This document shows positions 32,001 through 41,443 of a stretch of 47,154 bases of DNA, one piece after another. Under the pieces are notes generated by a model, which worked only from the letters and a program-made list of their open reading frames with translations, did no database searches and was not told the origin of the DNA. Every line of letters begins with the position of its first letter. The stretch's first letter is position 1. Location of the stretch: positions 1 to 47,154 of the forward strand of contig JAKQLF010000098.1 in NCBI GenBank assembly GCA_029567325.1, given 5' to 3'. The position numbers and the translations under genes were made by a program. This DNA is from Bacteroidota bacterium. Its GTDB lineage: Bacteria; Bacteroidota; Bacteroidia; Chitinophagales; Saprospiraceae.

Positions 32001-34614
32001 TAGTGGCATCTCCAGAAATATCAATCCTTCCCACGTTTATAGTGACCCTGATACTTTTTCTGTGCAACTGATCGCCATCAGGTCAAATATTTGTGCAGAT
32101 ACTTTTACGATCAGGGACTTGATCAGGCTTGAAGGACCACGAGCAGAAATCCAGTATGAAATTGTGGGCAATTGCCTACCGTTGACGATCAATATGTCTG
32201 CTCAATCGGACAAACCTTACAATTACTTTTGGGATTTTGGAAATGGTGACATAGATACATCTTCGACCATAGTAGATATAGATTCTGTTTCTTATACTTT
32301 CGTTGAAACTGGAAAGTATCAACCCAAATTAATCGTACAGGATGAAAAAGGATGCAAGCGTATTTTTGCAGCAGAAGAAATAGCAGTAAATGAAATTAAA
32401 ACAGATTTTACCATTCAGGCAGATTCCATTTGCGGAACTACCCTACCAGTGTTTATTGAAAACAATTCAACCAGCACGGCTTCTATCACACAATTTGAAT
32501 GGCGTATTACTGGTCCAGGAGGTTTGATTACAGATTTTTCTGAAAATATTTCATTCAATGTGGATCGCACAGGAAGTTACGACGTATTTCTACTCGCAGA
32601 AGCAGAGCATTGTAAAGATAGCCTTGTTGTTCCGGGCTTTTATACTATTTTCCCAATACCTGAGGCACAATTTACCAAAGACATCACCACCTTGTGTATC
32701 GAAAATTCCAGCACTTTTACCAATACTACTGCCATCAGCACCGGGACCATCAATCAAATTAATTGGACGATTCAGGATAGCACTTTTGGTTCTAGCGATG
32801 TTTTAATGCATCATTTTACAGATCCCGGTTTATATAAAATATCATTACAAGTGCTTTCTGATGGAGGGTGCAAGGACACTATCACCGAAAATGTAGAAAT
32901 CCTGGATGGAATAAAATTGAGTTTACCAAACGACACCATTATTTGCTTACAAGATCACTTGAGTTTTGGCGCCACCATTTCAACCCCAGAAAGAGTTTCT
33001 GATTTTTCCTGGATTTTGCCAGATGGAAGTATTTGCCAAGGATGTGATACCATCAGTTTGGTTGGACAATTCAATTCAGTATTTCAATTCATTGCCCATA
33101 CACTGGAAGGATGCAGATATCAAGACAGCCTTTTGATTCAAGTTGCACCTGTAGTCTCTCCACAAATTGCACTTATTAAAGATGACACCATTTGCGCAAA
33201 TACCCCACAAGTATTGGCTTTGGCAAACAAACTCCCAGATTGGAAAACTAGCTGGTTTGATAGTGACATATTATTATGTGAAAATTGCGACAGTATTTCT
33301 ATCAATCTACAAGGGTCGTCATCGTTTCAAGTATTAGTCGTAAACCAATATGGCTGTATAAGTGACACTTCTATTGAAATAGCAGTTGAATCTTCAATTC
33401 CTGATTTTTTAGTGGAGACCAGAGGCATTTGTGAAGGAAATAGCACCGTTTTGTCCATCAATGGGGCGGTCTTTAATCCAGTGTGGTCTGATGAAACTGG
33501 CGTACTATGTGCAAATTGTGATAGCATAAACACCTCCCCAATGGATGATCATTTCATTTTCTTGGATGTTGTTTCTAATGAAGGTTGCGCTTATAGGGAT
33601 ACTGTAGAAGTGATTGTCATTCCCATATCTGCTACAAATGCTGGCCCGGATACTTTGGTTTGTAAGGGTGAATTGGTCACACTAAATGGATCGGGGCAAG
33701 GTCAAGTCCAATGGTCTCCTTTTGAAGTGTTCTTTACTCCAACCAAACTGAGTACTGATTTGTATGCACATACTCCAGGCATGTATACTTTGACTACTAC
33801 TTTTGATGAATGTGTTTTGAAAGATTCTGTTTTTATAGACGTCATCGCAGCGCTGGATTTAACGGTAAAGGGTGATACGGTTTGTTATAATGAAGAGGCA
33901 AGTTTGTCGGTGAGTGGTAATGCCGCTGAATATATTTGGTACAAGAACAACAAGGTTTTCTCCAATGATTCCCTCATAACTTTTGACGCAAATGCAGATG
34001 ATGTTTATTATGTGATGGGCAGTAGAAAAGGATGTGCCAATTTGGAAATAACTCCCGATTTGATGGTACATCCTCAGATCATGTATGAATTGGAAGAGCG
34101 CTCTTATTTATTGGATTTAAATTCAAAAACACAGGTAAATGCAAACTTTGACCCCAATCAAAACAATAAGATTGAATGGGAAAACAGTCCTGGACTTGAT
34201 TGTTATGATTGCCCAGAACCTTATCTGTATGGCATTGATAGTTTTTCAACTTTTATGGTAACTATCCAAAATATGGATAATTTATGTTTCATCAATGACA
34301 GCTTGCAGGTGAGGGTTTCTAATGCTTGCTCTGATGCTGGATTTTATCGCCCAAATATCATTTCAGCAAGTGCAGGTGGGGCCAATGCTGCCTTTGCTAT
34401 TACACCATTGGACGAAGCAGAATTTTTGGAGTTGCGCATTTATGATCGATGGGGTGACCAAGTCTTTGTGTCTGAGGATGTAAACCGTCCTTGGAATGGT
34501 CTTGTAAAAGGCACTTTGGGTCAACCGGGTGTTTATGTTTACATAGTCAAGGCCTTTTGTCCAGAAACTGATAAGGCTTATTATTTTACTGGAGACGTGA
34601 CTTTGGTCAAATAG
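29080..34614 (+). CDS. Giant PKD/Ig-like repeat protein with type B (gliding-motility-type) T9SS sorting domain
   Basis: 1844 residues from a GTG start that opens a signal peptide (RRLIYILAIIHFGVPFGWAQ). The body is a chain of some fifteen to twenty PKD-like beta-sandwiches, with signatures such as YLWDFGDGSTST, WNFGDSTYSFAQNPMHTY and YEWDFGDNSG. Toward the C-terminus come Ig-like domains carrying 'C..CDSI' pairs (near 33031-34211). The last 90 residues form the CHU_C / gliding-motility-associated domain: NAAFAITPLDEAEFLELRIYDRWGDQVF ... GVYVYIVKAFC ... FTGDVTLVK. This predicts type B T9SS export and surface attachment. A role in adhesion is inferred. Function cannot be fixed from repeats. 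The gene stands alone. Confidence 0.92.
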   Translation: MRRLIYILAIIHFGVPFGWAQPVADFSASNREGCGSLEVIFSNQSTGTDANTKYLWDLSGVSSDRPNPGRIFETPGKYTICLTATNANGSSNRICKTEFIVVYALPRVDFTLDRTKGCAPLDVNFTNLSKADNPIKELTWDVGGSANVITTATLDSTINSEYSLRGKYSVSLTVVDDKNCSNTFLKKDLIEVLSPPEVILTKNFLPTCGFPWIVQLKNNNIENGVIYEWDFGNGQTFVGPQPGDIAYSEVGDYTIKVKASQGQCVDTYTFEGFVNTSQRASIDVDKTTACTGEVVKFEDNTPLGADSVKWVLSDGTIAKTKILNHSFNAGGCQSVALYRFRAGCIDSMIINCFEVKEKPAFNYDIQNQYSCKIPVNISLNSAGDGDFKWVFYNRNKIDTLRGTNISYQIDALGNYTADLFFTSRNGCIYEEKSIPITIEKFDVNLPSLGPGGCVGSTILLSDSITSKLPIVSWKWEVFTDPKQTFDVSRPSIRLDKEGTYDVKLTVTNSIGCVDTVIRKNFLRIGTLPTIDFTADPIEDCLETERNFFDLSSANVNDWFWNFGDSTYSFAQNPMHTYANIGSYDVTLTVSHNGCGRVIEKKDFIKILEPVSGFTIEVDCEDPTHVNLKNNSTGSDILRWVIELSPTQSDTILDSLIGNYIFPAFGSYPISLYGKNFTTGCEHTIHDTLVLDLPKAIYRPDTLFGCNPLTVTYFNESVNTDSLFIYHNGNLIKDSIIRYEEPGLFDGPIFVAQDVNKCRDTFQLKEIIKVNGISAQALFDPIVCAPNSLEINDISRDTFATIISRTWIVNKDTSQETTFNPFFSDAGLFDVFLAVADSWGCTDTLLLPKSIESVKVDPGFRADSLGCTFTDIRYIPSGNNVNTSAYLWDFGDGSTSTDQVANHQYSVEDSFTVCLSLFDARGCDNTICKENYIDIKDPKASFTADPIASPCPPLITNFTNMSVNGTTYEWDFGDNSGISRNINPSHVYSDPDTFSVQLIAIRSNICADTFTIRDLIRLEGPRAEIQYEIVGNCLPLTINMSAQSDKPYNYFWDFGNGDIDTSSTIVDIDSVSYTFVETGKYQPKLIVQDEKGCKRIFAAEEIAVNEIKTDFTIQADSICGTTLPVFIENNSTSTASITQFEWRITGPGGLITDFSENISFNVDRTGSYDVFLLAEAEHCKDSLVVPGFYTIFPIPEAQFTKDITTLCIENSSTFTNTTAISTGTINQINWTIQDSTFGSSDVLMHHFTDPGLYKISLQVLSDGGCKDTITENVEILDGIKLSLPNDTIICLQDHLSFGATISTPERVSDFSWILPDGSICQGCDTISLVGQFNSVFQFIAHTLEGCRYQDSLLIQVAPVVSPQIALIKDDTICANTPQVLALANKLPDWKTSWFDSDILLCENCDSISINLQGSSSFQVLVVNQYGCISDTSIEIAVESSIPDFLVETRGICEGNSTVLSINGAVFNPVWSDETGVLCANCDSINTSPMDDHFIFLDVVSNEGCAYRDTVEVIVIPISATNAGPDTLVCKGELVTLNGSGQGQVQWSPFEVFFTPTKLSTDLYAHTPGMYTLTTTFDECVLKDSVFIDVIAALDLTVKGDTVCYNEEASLSVSGNAAEYIWYKNNKVFSNDSLITFDANADDVYYVMGSRKGCANLEITPDLMVHPQIMYELEERSYLLDLNSKTQVNANFDPNQNNKIEWENSPGLDCYDCPEPYLYGIDSFSTFMVTIQNMDNLCFINDSLQVRVSNACSDAGFYRPNIISASAGGANAAFAITPLDEAEFLELRIYDRWGDQVFVSEDVNRPWNGLVKGTLGQPGVYVYIVKAFCPETDKAYYFTGDVTLVK

Positions 34615-34710
34615 AAAATTACTTGTTTCATTAGTTTGGAATAAAAAAAGCGAAAGGAAAGAAGACTTAAGGTATCAAATTCTTATTCTTTTCACCGAGA
34701 AAAAACTTTC

Positions 34711-34748
34711 GTCTCTCATCTTTTATCTCTCATCTTTCTTCTCTCATC
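34711..34748. repeat. TCTCATCTTT low-complexity repeat
   Basis: Three imperfect copies of TCTCATCTTT lie between the PKD protein and the convergent hydrolase. They resemble the CTCACAT tracts elsewhere. Confidence 0.55.
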
Positions 34749-34779
34749 AAGAGAAGTTTAAAAAACTTCCGAATCAATA

Positions 34780-35559
34780 TTATTTTAAAATCTCAATTAC
34801 TTCACGCGCTATTCTATCCACCCACATTTTATACATACTACCTGAGGGGTGCAATTTGTCATCGGCCAATAAAGAAAGATCGTTGCTTGCCAATTCAGAA
34901 ATATCCGTGATATTGACAAATTTACTGCCTTTGGAGTTGGCAATGAGCGCTGCATAATCATTGTACTTCTGGATTTCCGTTCGGATTTTTTCGGGGTTTC
35001 TGTTTGCTGCAAAAGGTGTAACTCCATAATTTGGAATGGAAACAACAATTACTTTGCCAGCATCGCTGCCCACCATGGCTATAGCTTTATCTATGAGGGT
35101 TACAAATTCATTTTCATAGATGCTAAATGTTTTATTTTGATATTGGTTGTTAACGCCTATCAGCAAGGTAATGAAATCAAAAGTGTCTTTTTCTACTTTT
35201 TCACGCGAGATCGCATCTAATAAGTTGGTTGTTGTCCATCCCGTGGTGGCAATGATTTTTACATCCATGGACTCGACCGCATCAAATTTGATTTTTGATA
35301 ATTGAATGGGGAATTTTTGGGCAACCGGTACGCCTTCTCCTATGGTATAACTATCGCCTAATGCTAAATATTTTATATTTCTTTTGATGATAGGGTCTTT
35401 AATGCCTGTCGTGTCCTTTGAAGTCATTGTGGTATCCATAACCTGTGTGGTAGAATCGATTGGGGTAGTAATGATTGGACCATCAACTTCAATCCCGACT
35501 CCGGAAGTACATCCACAATAAACCATGAGTAAGAAAAGAGCATTTTTGATGGTCATCAT
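34780..35559 (-). CDS. SGNH/GDSL-family hydrolase, exported
   Basis: 259 residues with a hydrophobic N-terminus (MMTIKNALFLLMVYCGCTSG) that is either a lipoprotein or an ordinary signal; the lipobox is weak. A Thr/Ser/Asp-rich linker covers 25-60. The catalytic domain has block I YLALGDSYTIGEG with nucleophile S70, a block II Gly in TTGWTT (G107), block III GVNNQ, and block V D234-K-L-H237. The catalytic residues are complete, so it should be an active esterase or acetylhydrolase. The substrate is unknown; envelope polysaccharide deacetylation is one possibility. It converges with the PKD protein gene and is probably monocistronic. Confidence 0.9.
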   Translation of the reverse strand: MMTIKNALFLLMVYCGCTSGVGIEVDGPIITTPIDSTTQVMDTTMTSKDTTGIKDPIIKRNIKYLALGDSYTIGEGVPVAQKFPIQLSKIKFDAVESMDVKIIATTGWTTTNLLDAISREKVEKDTFDFITLLIGVNNQYQNKTFSIYENEFVTLIDKAIAMVGSDAGKVIVVSIPNYGVTPFAANRNPEKIRTEIQKYNDYAALIANSKGSKFVNITDISELASNDLSLLADDKLHPSGSMYKMWVDRIAREVIEILK

Positions 35560-35690
35560 ATAATTTTGTGTTTAAAACTTTAGACAGCTAAACTAACAGT
35601 TTACCAATTATTAAGGTTTATCAGAACTTACAAATATTTGAATTTGATTTATTTGGATGATGTTTAACACAAATTATTCTATTGAGAAAA

Positions 35691-37388
35691 TCAATTTTTT
35701 GGTTTCTTTTTCTTTGGGTCTTCCTTTTCTACTACTACTATCAACTCTTTAGTTGATCCTACAATGATGCTGTTGTATACAACGTCTGTGACCAACTTAT
35801 TGACACCAGTTTTCAAAGAGAACTTGTGATTAGCTCTATATTGATACTCATCCTTGGTTTCGTTTTCAATAAATAATTTTTCACCTACTGAGAGTTTAAA
35901 TTTATCATGATAATTGAGATAGTCTTCATTTAGATAGAAATTGCTCTTTAACAAAATCTCTAAGTTGATCGATCTTACTCCAGCAGGTAAAAATAAACTG
36001 TCTTCTCGGATAATTTCAACCTGTTCTTTTTCATCTAAAATGATACTTTTTGCAAATGCTGCGGTAGCTTGAGGTTTGCGCAATTGATAATCTTGATAAG
36101 TCTTTTCTTTCTTCAAAGGGTTTTTAATCACTCCCCAGAAAGCACCATATTTCACTGCCGCTAGACCTTCCCTGAAATAAGTCACCTGCTCAAATGTAGG
36201 TTCAATAATCATTTTCCCAGCATCATCTATAAATCCCCATTTATCCCTAAACTTTACAGCAGCGAGACCTTCTGAAAATAAATAAACTTCATCATAAATC
36301 ACTGGTACAATCTCCTCACCAAATTGATCTATAAACCCATATTTACCATTGTTTTTTACTTTGGCAAGACCATTATGAAAGGCCTGTTCATTAAATAGTT
36401 TATATTCTGAAAGTCTTTTTTGGCCTAGTATTGATACTGAATCCAGTCCGTCATAATGTGTCAAAGGTGTCAGATCCGTGATGCGCTCATATGTATAAGG
36501 GATGGTGAGTTCAATGCGCCTGTTGACAAAGCCATATCTGTCATCAACTTTTACAGCCGCCATACCCTCAGAAAAAGGATGTGCTTCTTCGTACCATTCT
36601 GACCTTACCTCTCTGCCTGTGGTATCGATAAATGTCCAGTTATCACCTAACATTGCATTTCCATATCCTTCTTTAAAAGGATAAGCCATATCGTACTCTA
36701 AAGGAGTAATGGGCCCAATACCAATTTTATAGTAAGCCCAATTATCTCTTTTTAATACACATGCTATGTTTTCAGTAATGTAAAAGGCTTGATCAAATAA
36801 TTCATTAAACACATCATTGTAGTTTGTATCTATCAATTGTATGTTTTCTTCAAAATATGCTTTGGAATAATTTCTATAAAATGGGGCAACTAGTCCATTA
36901 TTCCCAGTTATTTGTTGGGCAATATTTGAGTTATTCCTTTCTGGATCAAAAAGATAAAAAAAAGCTTGTGGTCCAATATAGAAATATATAATATAGTTAG
37001 GAAAAGCGCTTATTCTATTTCCTGATTTGGTACAATAATAATTTCCATGTTCAAAAAGTGGAACTGAATTTTTTTCAAAATCTGAAAGCGATGGAAAAAC
37101 TAAATTCAATATGGTTTCGCCCCTTTTATCAATCGCTCCAAAGCCCTTTAACTCAGAAACAATTGCAAGTCCATTGTGAAAAGGTCTTGCTGATAAATAA
37201 GTTGGGGGAATGCTTACATTTCCAAATCTATCAATATAACCAAACTTGCCATTGAGGCTGAAGTGTGCCATTTCTTCTTCAAAAGGAAAAACTTCTGAAG
37301 CATTAATGAGTGGCTTGGTCGCCCAGATAATTTGGCTTTGCAGGTTATTTAGAAAACATACACCTATTAAAATCCATACTATTTTCAA
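35691..37388 (-). CDS. WG-repeat exported protein
   Basis: 565 residues from a TTG start at 37388 giving MKIVWILIGVCFLNNLQSQ as signal peptide. A -7 box TATGTTTG 17-24 bases upstream supports this start, and no ATG precedes the signal. Residues 45-430 carry WG-type beta repeats, 'GKFGYIDRFGN', 'GFGAIDKRGET', 'DRYGFVNRR', 'GKYGFIDQFGEEIVPVIYDEV', 'DKWGFIDDAGKMIIEPTFEQV', each near 'F.EGLAAVK'. Several central units have drifted. The C-terminal 130 residues are a charged beta-rich domain ending in a Lys/Pro tail (DPKKKKPKN). WG repeats are widespread and of unknown binding function. Periplasmic or surface location is inferred. Confidence 0.85.
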   Translation of the reverse strand: MKIVWILIGVCFLNNLQSQIIWATKPLINASEVFPFEEEMAHFSLNGKFGYIDRFGNVSIPPTYLSARPFHNGLAIVSELKGFGAIDKRGETILNLVFPSLSDFEKNSVPLFEHGNYYCTKSGNRISAFPNYIIYFYIGPQAFFYLFDPERNNSNIAQQITGNNGLVAPFYRNYSKAYFEENIQLIDTNYNDVFNELFDQAFYITENIACVLKRDNWAYYKIGIGPITPLEYDMAYPFKEGYGNAMLGDNWTFIDTTGREVRSEWYEEAHPFSEGMAAVKVDDRYGFVNRRIELTIPYTYERITDLTPLTHYDGLDSVSILGQKRLSEYKLFNEQAFHNGLAKVKNNGKYGFIDQFGEEIVPVIYDEVYLFSEGLAAVKFRDKWGFIDDAGKMIIEPTFEQVTYFREGLAAVKYGAFWGVIKNPLKKEKTYQDYQLRKPQATAAFAKSIILDEKEQVEIIREDSLFLPAGVRSINLEILLKSNFYLNEDYLNYHDKFKLSVGEKLFIENETKDEYQYRANHKFSLKTGVNKLVTDVVYNSIIVGSTKELIVVVEKEDPKKKKPKN

Positions 37389-37404
37389 TAAAATAACATT
37401 TCTG

Positions 37405-37412
37405 CAAACATA
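37405..37412 (-). promoter_or_regulatory. -7 promoter box (TATGTTTG) for the WG-repeat gene
   Basis: Exact TAnnTTTG on the minus strand, 16 bases upstream of the TTG start. It supports use of that unusual start. Confidence 0.5.
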
Positions 37413-37452
37413 ATATTTTTTAAGCTTTGTCAGAGTTTAATATGCCTAAATG

Positions 37453-37487
37453 AAAAAAGCCCAACAAAAGTTATCCTTCTGCTGGGC
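37453..37487 (-). terminator. Rho-independent terminator of the metzincin protease gene
   Basis: On the minus strand GCCCAGCA (37487-37480) pairs with TGTTGGGC (37466-37459), with one G-T wobble, followed by TTTTTT (37458-37453). It lies about 47 bases after the stop codon at 37534. Confidence 0.75.
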
Positions 37488-37533
37488 CCGAGATAAATCC
37501 CTAGTTTGTTATAAGATTTAAATAGATTACTAT

Positions 37534-40500
37534 CTATTTAATGACTTGAAATTTACTGTGATATAATATTTCACCTTCATTCCTCAATCTGAGAATATAT
37601 GTTCCCTGATTTAATTCGTCAGTTTCTATGGTCATGATGTGATCGATCGTTCTGTTTGTCTTTTTTACCAAACGGCCCATTAAATCAAAAACTTCGATGG
37701 TAATTGACGCATCTGCGGTAGATATTGTTCTTACTGTTACATTGAGCACATCTGCTGTAGGATTTGGATAAAGATCATATTGTAGATCACTCGTAAATAA
37801 ATTATCTTCCAATGCAGATGCTGGCATACAGAATTGTTTAGTTTGAGAGGTTGTAAATTGTCCTCCGCTGACCATTGTGTTTCCATTTACAACAACTTTG
37901 TAATTACCATTTCCTTGAGCACAACATATTCCATCGCCATATCCATCATTGATGATGAAATTATAACATTGTGAAGGCGATAAACAAACTGTTTTGGTTT
38001 GAGTCTGATTGGATGTATTGTACGGACCACCAGAAGCTAACTCCTGACCAGATGAATTGGTTATCTTCCAAGTTGTTTCTCCAGGATAACTGTCTGTCAC
38101 AATGGTAACTGTAGCATTGATACAACTTGGACCACCGCCACCACATGGAGCACATGAAGGACCTCCACAATCCACGCCTGTTTCCTGACCATTTTTCACG
38201 CCATCAGTACACGTTGGTGTTGGTGTACCTCCTCCACCACCAGAACCAGGGACACAGAATTGTTTGCTTTCAGTAGCTCCAAATTGGCCACCAGTTATCA
38301 ATGTCTGACCGTTGAAAATTACTTTATAGTTTCCGTTTCCAAGGCTGCAACACATGCCATCTCCATAAGCATCTGTGATGCTAAAATTATAACATACGCC
38401 TGGATTCAAACAAATATCTATGGTTTTTGTAGTATTTGCACCAGTGTAATTTCCGCCACTATATACAACAGTCCCGGTAAGAGTGGTAATTTTCCAACTA
38501 GTTTCAGCAGGATAAGAATCCATTACCAATACCACGGTTCCTGGAACACAACTTCCACTGGTATTACAAGGCTGGCAGCTTGGGCCGCCACAATCCACAC
38601 CTGTTTCCTGCCCATTTTTCACGCCGTCACTACATGTTGGTGTTGCTGCACACGGACTACATGTTGGACCACCACAATCCACACCTGTTTCCTGTCCGTT
38701 TTTCACACCGTCATTGCAGGTTGGGGCTGCTGCGCATGGACTACATGATGGTCCCCCGCAATCTACTCCTGTTTCCTGACCATTTTTCACGCCATCATTA
38801 CATGTTGGTGTTGCTGCACATGGACTACATGTTGGTCCACCACAATCCACGCCTGTTTCCTGTCCGTTTTTCACACCGTCATTGCAGGTTGGAGCTACTG
38901 CGCATGGACTACATGTAAGACCACCGCAATCCACTCCTGTTTCTTGGCCATTTTTCACGCCATCACTACAAGTTGGTGTAGTTCCACTACCTGCTGGCAC
39001 GCAGAAAGATTTTGTTTCAGTAGCTCCAAATTGACCCCCAGTCAAAACATTGGTACCGTTGAAACTGATTTTATAACTGCCGTTGCCGTAGCTACAACAC
39101 ATTCCATCTCCGTAAGCATCATTGATTTTGAAGTTGAAACAGGTTGAAGCAGCAAGGCAAATATTGATCGTTTTAGTTGAATTTGGCCCTGTGTAATTAC
39201 TTCCACTATACAAAACTGTTCCTCCTGTTGTAGTGATTTGCCAAGAAGTCTCGGTTGGGTAATTATCTAAAACCAAAGTTACCACGCCATTAACGCAAGT
39301 TGGCGTTACCGCACATGGTTGGCATGTTGGTCCTCCGCAGTCAACACCTGTCTCTTGACCATTTTTTACACCGTCACTACAAGTTGGCGTTACAGTACAT
39401 GGTCCACAACTTGGGCCTCCGCAGTCAACACCTGTTTCTTGGCCATTTTTCACGCCATCACTACAAGTCGGACAAGCAGGGCAACTTGGGCCACCACAAT
39501 CCACTCCTGTTTCAGAACCGTTTTTCACACCATCAGTACAAGTAGGAGTAACGGCACAAGGGCTACAAGTTGGGCCACCACAATCAATTCCTGTTTCCTG
39601 TCCATTTTTTACACCGTCACTACAAGTTGGTGCTGTTGATGAATTTACGCAGAACGATTTGGTTTGAGAAGTTGTAAATGAAGCGCCATTGGTAAGCGTC
39701 TGTCCATTGAAAGTCACTGCAAAACTTCCGTTTCCGTAATTACAGCAAATACCATCTCCATAGCTATCAAAAACTTGTAGCGTGTAACATCCGTTTGGCA
39801 AACACATAGTTGTATTGTATGTAGCCAATGGCTGACTATATCCACTTCCTGAATAAACAGTAGCACCTGCACTGTTTTTTATATTCCAAGAAAATTCTTC
39901 AGGGTATAAATCACCCACAAATTTAAATATTAATGAATTGCTAGTGCAAGTTTGCGAACAAGGACCACAAGATGGACCTCCACAATCTACACCTGTTTCT
40001 TGACCATTTTTCACACCATCAGTACAAGTCGCGCATGCTGCACAAGATGGTCCACCACAATCAATTCCCGTTTCTTGACCATTTTTCACACCATCAGTAC
40101 AAGTTGGATTTGATCCGCCGCCGCCGCCGCCACTACAAGCAGAAAGACAGGAAGCTGCAGCTACTTTTGACCTGATCAAGTTTCCAGGTTGAGTACCAAA
40201 ACCTGCATTAAAATTTGGCACAGTACCGTTGAGGTGGCAATAGGACATAATTGTAAATGCAGAGACTCCTTGATTAGAAGGTCTTGGACACGTTCCTTCA
40301 GGGGAAACACAACCATCCAAAGCCGTATTGTTGCCATTCCACGCACATTTTTGAGTATGCGGTGAGCCAAATAAATGACCTACCTCGTGTGAAAGACCGT
40401 TGATGGTCCAACTATAAGAAGGTACATTGTTGTAAGTGCTATTTATTCTTACAAAACCACTTGCAAAGTCTTTATTTGAATTGCAAAGCCCTCCGACCCA

Positions 40501-41406
40501 AGCAATGCCACCTGAAGTTTTATAGGACAACAACATTCCCAAGTCTCCGTCGAAACCATTCCTATAACTGTTGAATTGAGAAAGCATTCCAGATGCATCA
40601 GATGCTGTATAAGGACTTGGAGTGGTCCACATTACAATTGCACCAAGAGACATATTTACATTTTCATTGGCATACAACGTGGCCATTTGATTAAAAACAC
40701 CAGTGATGTAGCTCGTTGTTCCTGCTGTACCTTTACTATCTACAATGTCTTTGTCTATTTCAAAATACATACGCACACAATCTGTCAATGCTCGATCATT
40801 ATTGTCATTAAACAATTGGTCGTGTGACAATTCTTCTTTAAAGTCTGCGTCATTTACTAGACACTCAAATTTCTGAGTGAGCTCTATTTGGCTTTCATCA
40901 TAAATGATGTGTGTCTCTTCTCCTTGTATTTTTCCAATGGATAAAACCGTTTCACTCCTTTCCTCAGCAATAAAGCCCATCACTTCATTGTCAAATACAG
41001 ACAAAGCAACCATGGATTTTTCTTGCCCATCGACAATACCTCTATAATGTTTACCCTTTCTATATTTTATTTTTTCACCCGAATGAGCGGCAGTAACAGA
41101 AAATTCTGGCATGACAATTTCTACCAATTTGAGCTTCATCGCAGCTCTTTTTTGTGTTGGAATTGTCAATTCAATTGCTTGTGTTCCTGAATGTAAAAGT
41201 TCACTTACCTTCACTTTATCTAGGTCCATCAACTCATAGGTTTTAATGGATTTTGGTATGGCAATTGAAGATCTGTTGTTTTGTTCAAACAACGATTTTT
41301 GTGTAAATTGAATTTGAGATTTAACTAGATCAGCTGGCTTTAACTTTTGGCCAAAAATTTGACTTGCAGTTAAAAATAGTAATAGTATGACACTTTTTAT
41401 CCTCAT
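37534..41406 (-). CDS. Secreted metzincin (reprolysin-like) metalloprotease with Cys-rich repeats, T9SS cargo
   Basis: 1290 residues. Signal peptide MRIKSVILLLFLTASQIFGQ, a propeptide to about 195, then a reprolysin-type (M12B-like) catalytic domain with zinc site H340-E-V-G-H344-LFGSP-H350 and Met-turn FTIMSYC. After a Gly-rich linker come 12 copies of a 23-28-residue motif, CxDGVKNGQETGxDCGGPxCxPC, in groups of 2, 4, 5 and 1. Each group is followed by one of four copies of a roughly 100-residue beta domain with YGDGxCC..GNG. The last 85 residues are a type A T9SS domain (YDLYPNPTADVLNV ... GTYILRLRN). It is expected to be an active surface or secreted protease whose repeats act as binding arms. 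Own terminator, no operon partner. Confidence 0.93.
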   Translation of the reverse strand: MRIKSVILLLFLTASQIFGQKLKPADLVKSQIQFTQKSLFEQNNRSSIAIPKSIKTYELMDLDKVKVSELLHSGTQAIELTIPTQKRAAMKLKLVEIVMPEFSVTAAHSGEKIKYRKGKHYRGIVDGQEKSMVALSVFDNEVMGFIAEERSETVLSIGKIQGEETHIIYDESQIELTQKFECLVNDADFKEELSHDQLFNDNNDRALTDCVRMYFEIDKDIVDSKGTAGTTSYITGVFNQMATLYANENVNMSLGAIVMWTTPSPYTASDASGMLSQFNSYRNGFDGDLGMLLSYKTSGGIAWVGGLCNSNKDFASGFVRINSTYNNVPSYSWTINGLSHEVGHLFGSPHTQKCAWNGNNTALDGCVSPEGTCPRPSNQGVSAFTIMSYCHLNGTVPNFNAGFGTQPGNLIRSKVAAASCLSACSGGGGGGSNPTCTDGVKNGQETGIDCGGPSCAACATCTDGVKNGQETGVDCGGPSCGPCSQTCTSNSLIFKFVGDLYPEEFSWNIKNSAGATVYSGSGYSQPLATYNTTMCLPNGCYTLQVFDSYGDGICCNYGNGSFAVTFNGQTLTNGASFTTSQTKSFCVNSSTAPTCSDGVKNGQETGIDCGGPTCSPCAVTPTCTDGVKNGSETGVDCGGPSCPACPTCSDGVKNGQETGVDCGGPSCGPCTVTPTCSDGVKNGQETGVDCGGPTCQPCAVTPTCVNGVVTLVLDNYPTETSWQITTTGGTVLYSGSNYTGPNSTKTINICLAASTCFNFKINDAYGDGMCCSYGNGSYKISFNGTNVLTGGQFGATETKSFCVPAGSGTTPTCSDGVKNGQETGVDCGGLTCSPCAVAPTCNDGVKNGQETGVDCGGPTCSPCAATPTCNDGVKNGQETGVDCGGPSCSPCAAAPTCNDGVKNGQETGVDCGGPTCSPCAATPTCSDGVKNGQETGVDCGGPSCQPCNTSGSCVPGTVVLVMDSYPAETSWKITTLTGTVVYSGGNYTGANTTKTIDICLNPGVCYNFSITDAYGDGMCCSLGNGNYKVIFNGQTLITGGQFGATESKQFCVPGSGGGGGTPTPTCTDGVKNGQETGVDCGGPSCAPCGGGGPSCINATVTIVTDSYPGETTWKITNSSGQELASGGPYNTSNQTQTKTVCLSPSQCYNFIINDGYGDGICCAQGNGNYKVVVNGNTMVSGGQFTTSQTKQFCMPASALEDNLFTSDLQYDLYPNPTADVLNVTVRTISTADASITIEVFDLMGRLVKKTNRTIDHIMTIETDELNQGTYILRLRNEGEILYHSKFQVIK
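38150..40101 (-). repeat. Interspersed 84-bp coding repeats (12 copies) and 4 domain duplications
   Basis: Nearly identical units encoding CxDGVKNGQETGxDCGG occur in tandem blocks, with about 84 bases per unit within blocks, the longest being five units at roughly 38570-38990. Four duplicated 100-codon domains separate them. The high DNA identity makes unequal recombination likely. Confidence 0.9.
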
Positions 41407-41443
41407 TCCTTTTCCTTTTTGAATAATCCTTAGTTATAATAGA

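Noticed and set aside
38150-40101. Regular repeats considered as a CRISPR array
   Set aside because: The repeats are in frame inside an intact 1290-codon gene, and the 'spacers' are conserved protein segments. No cas genes nearby.
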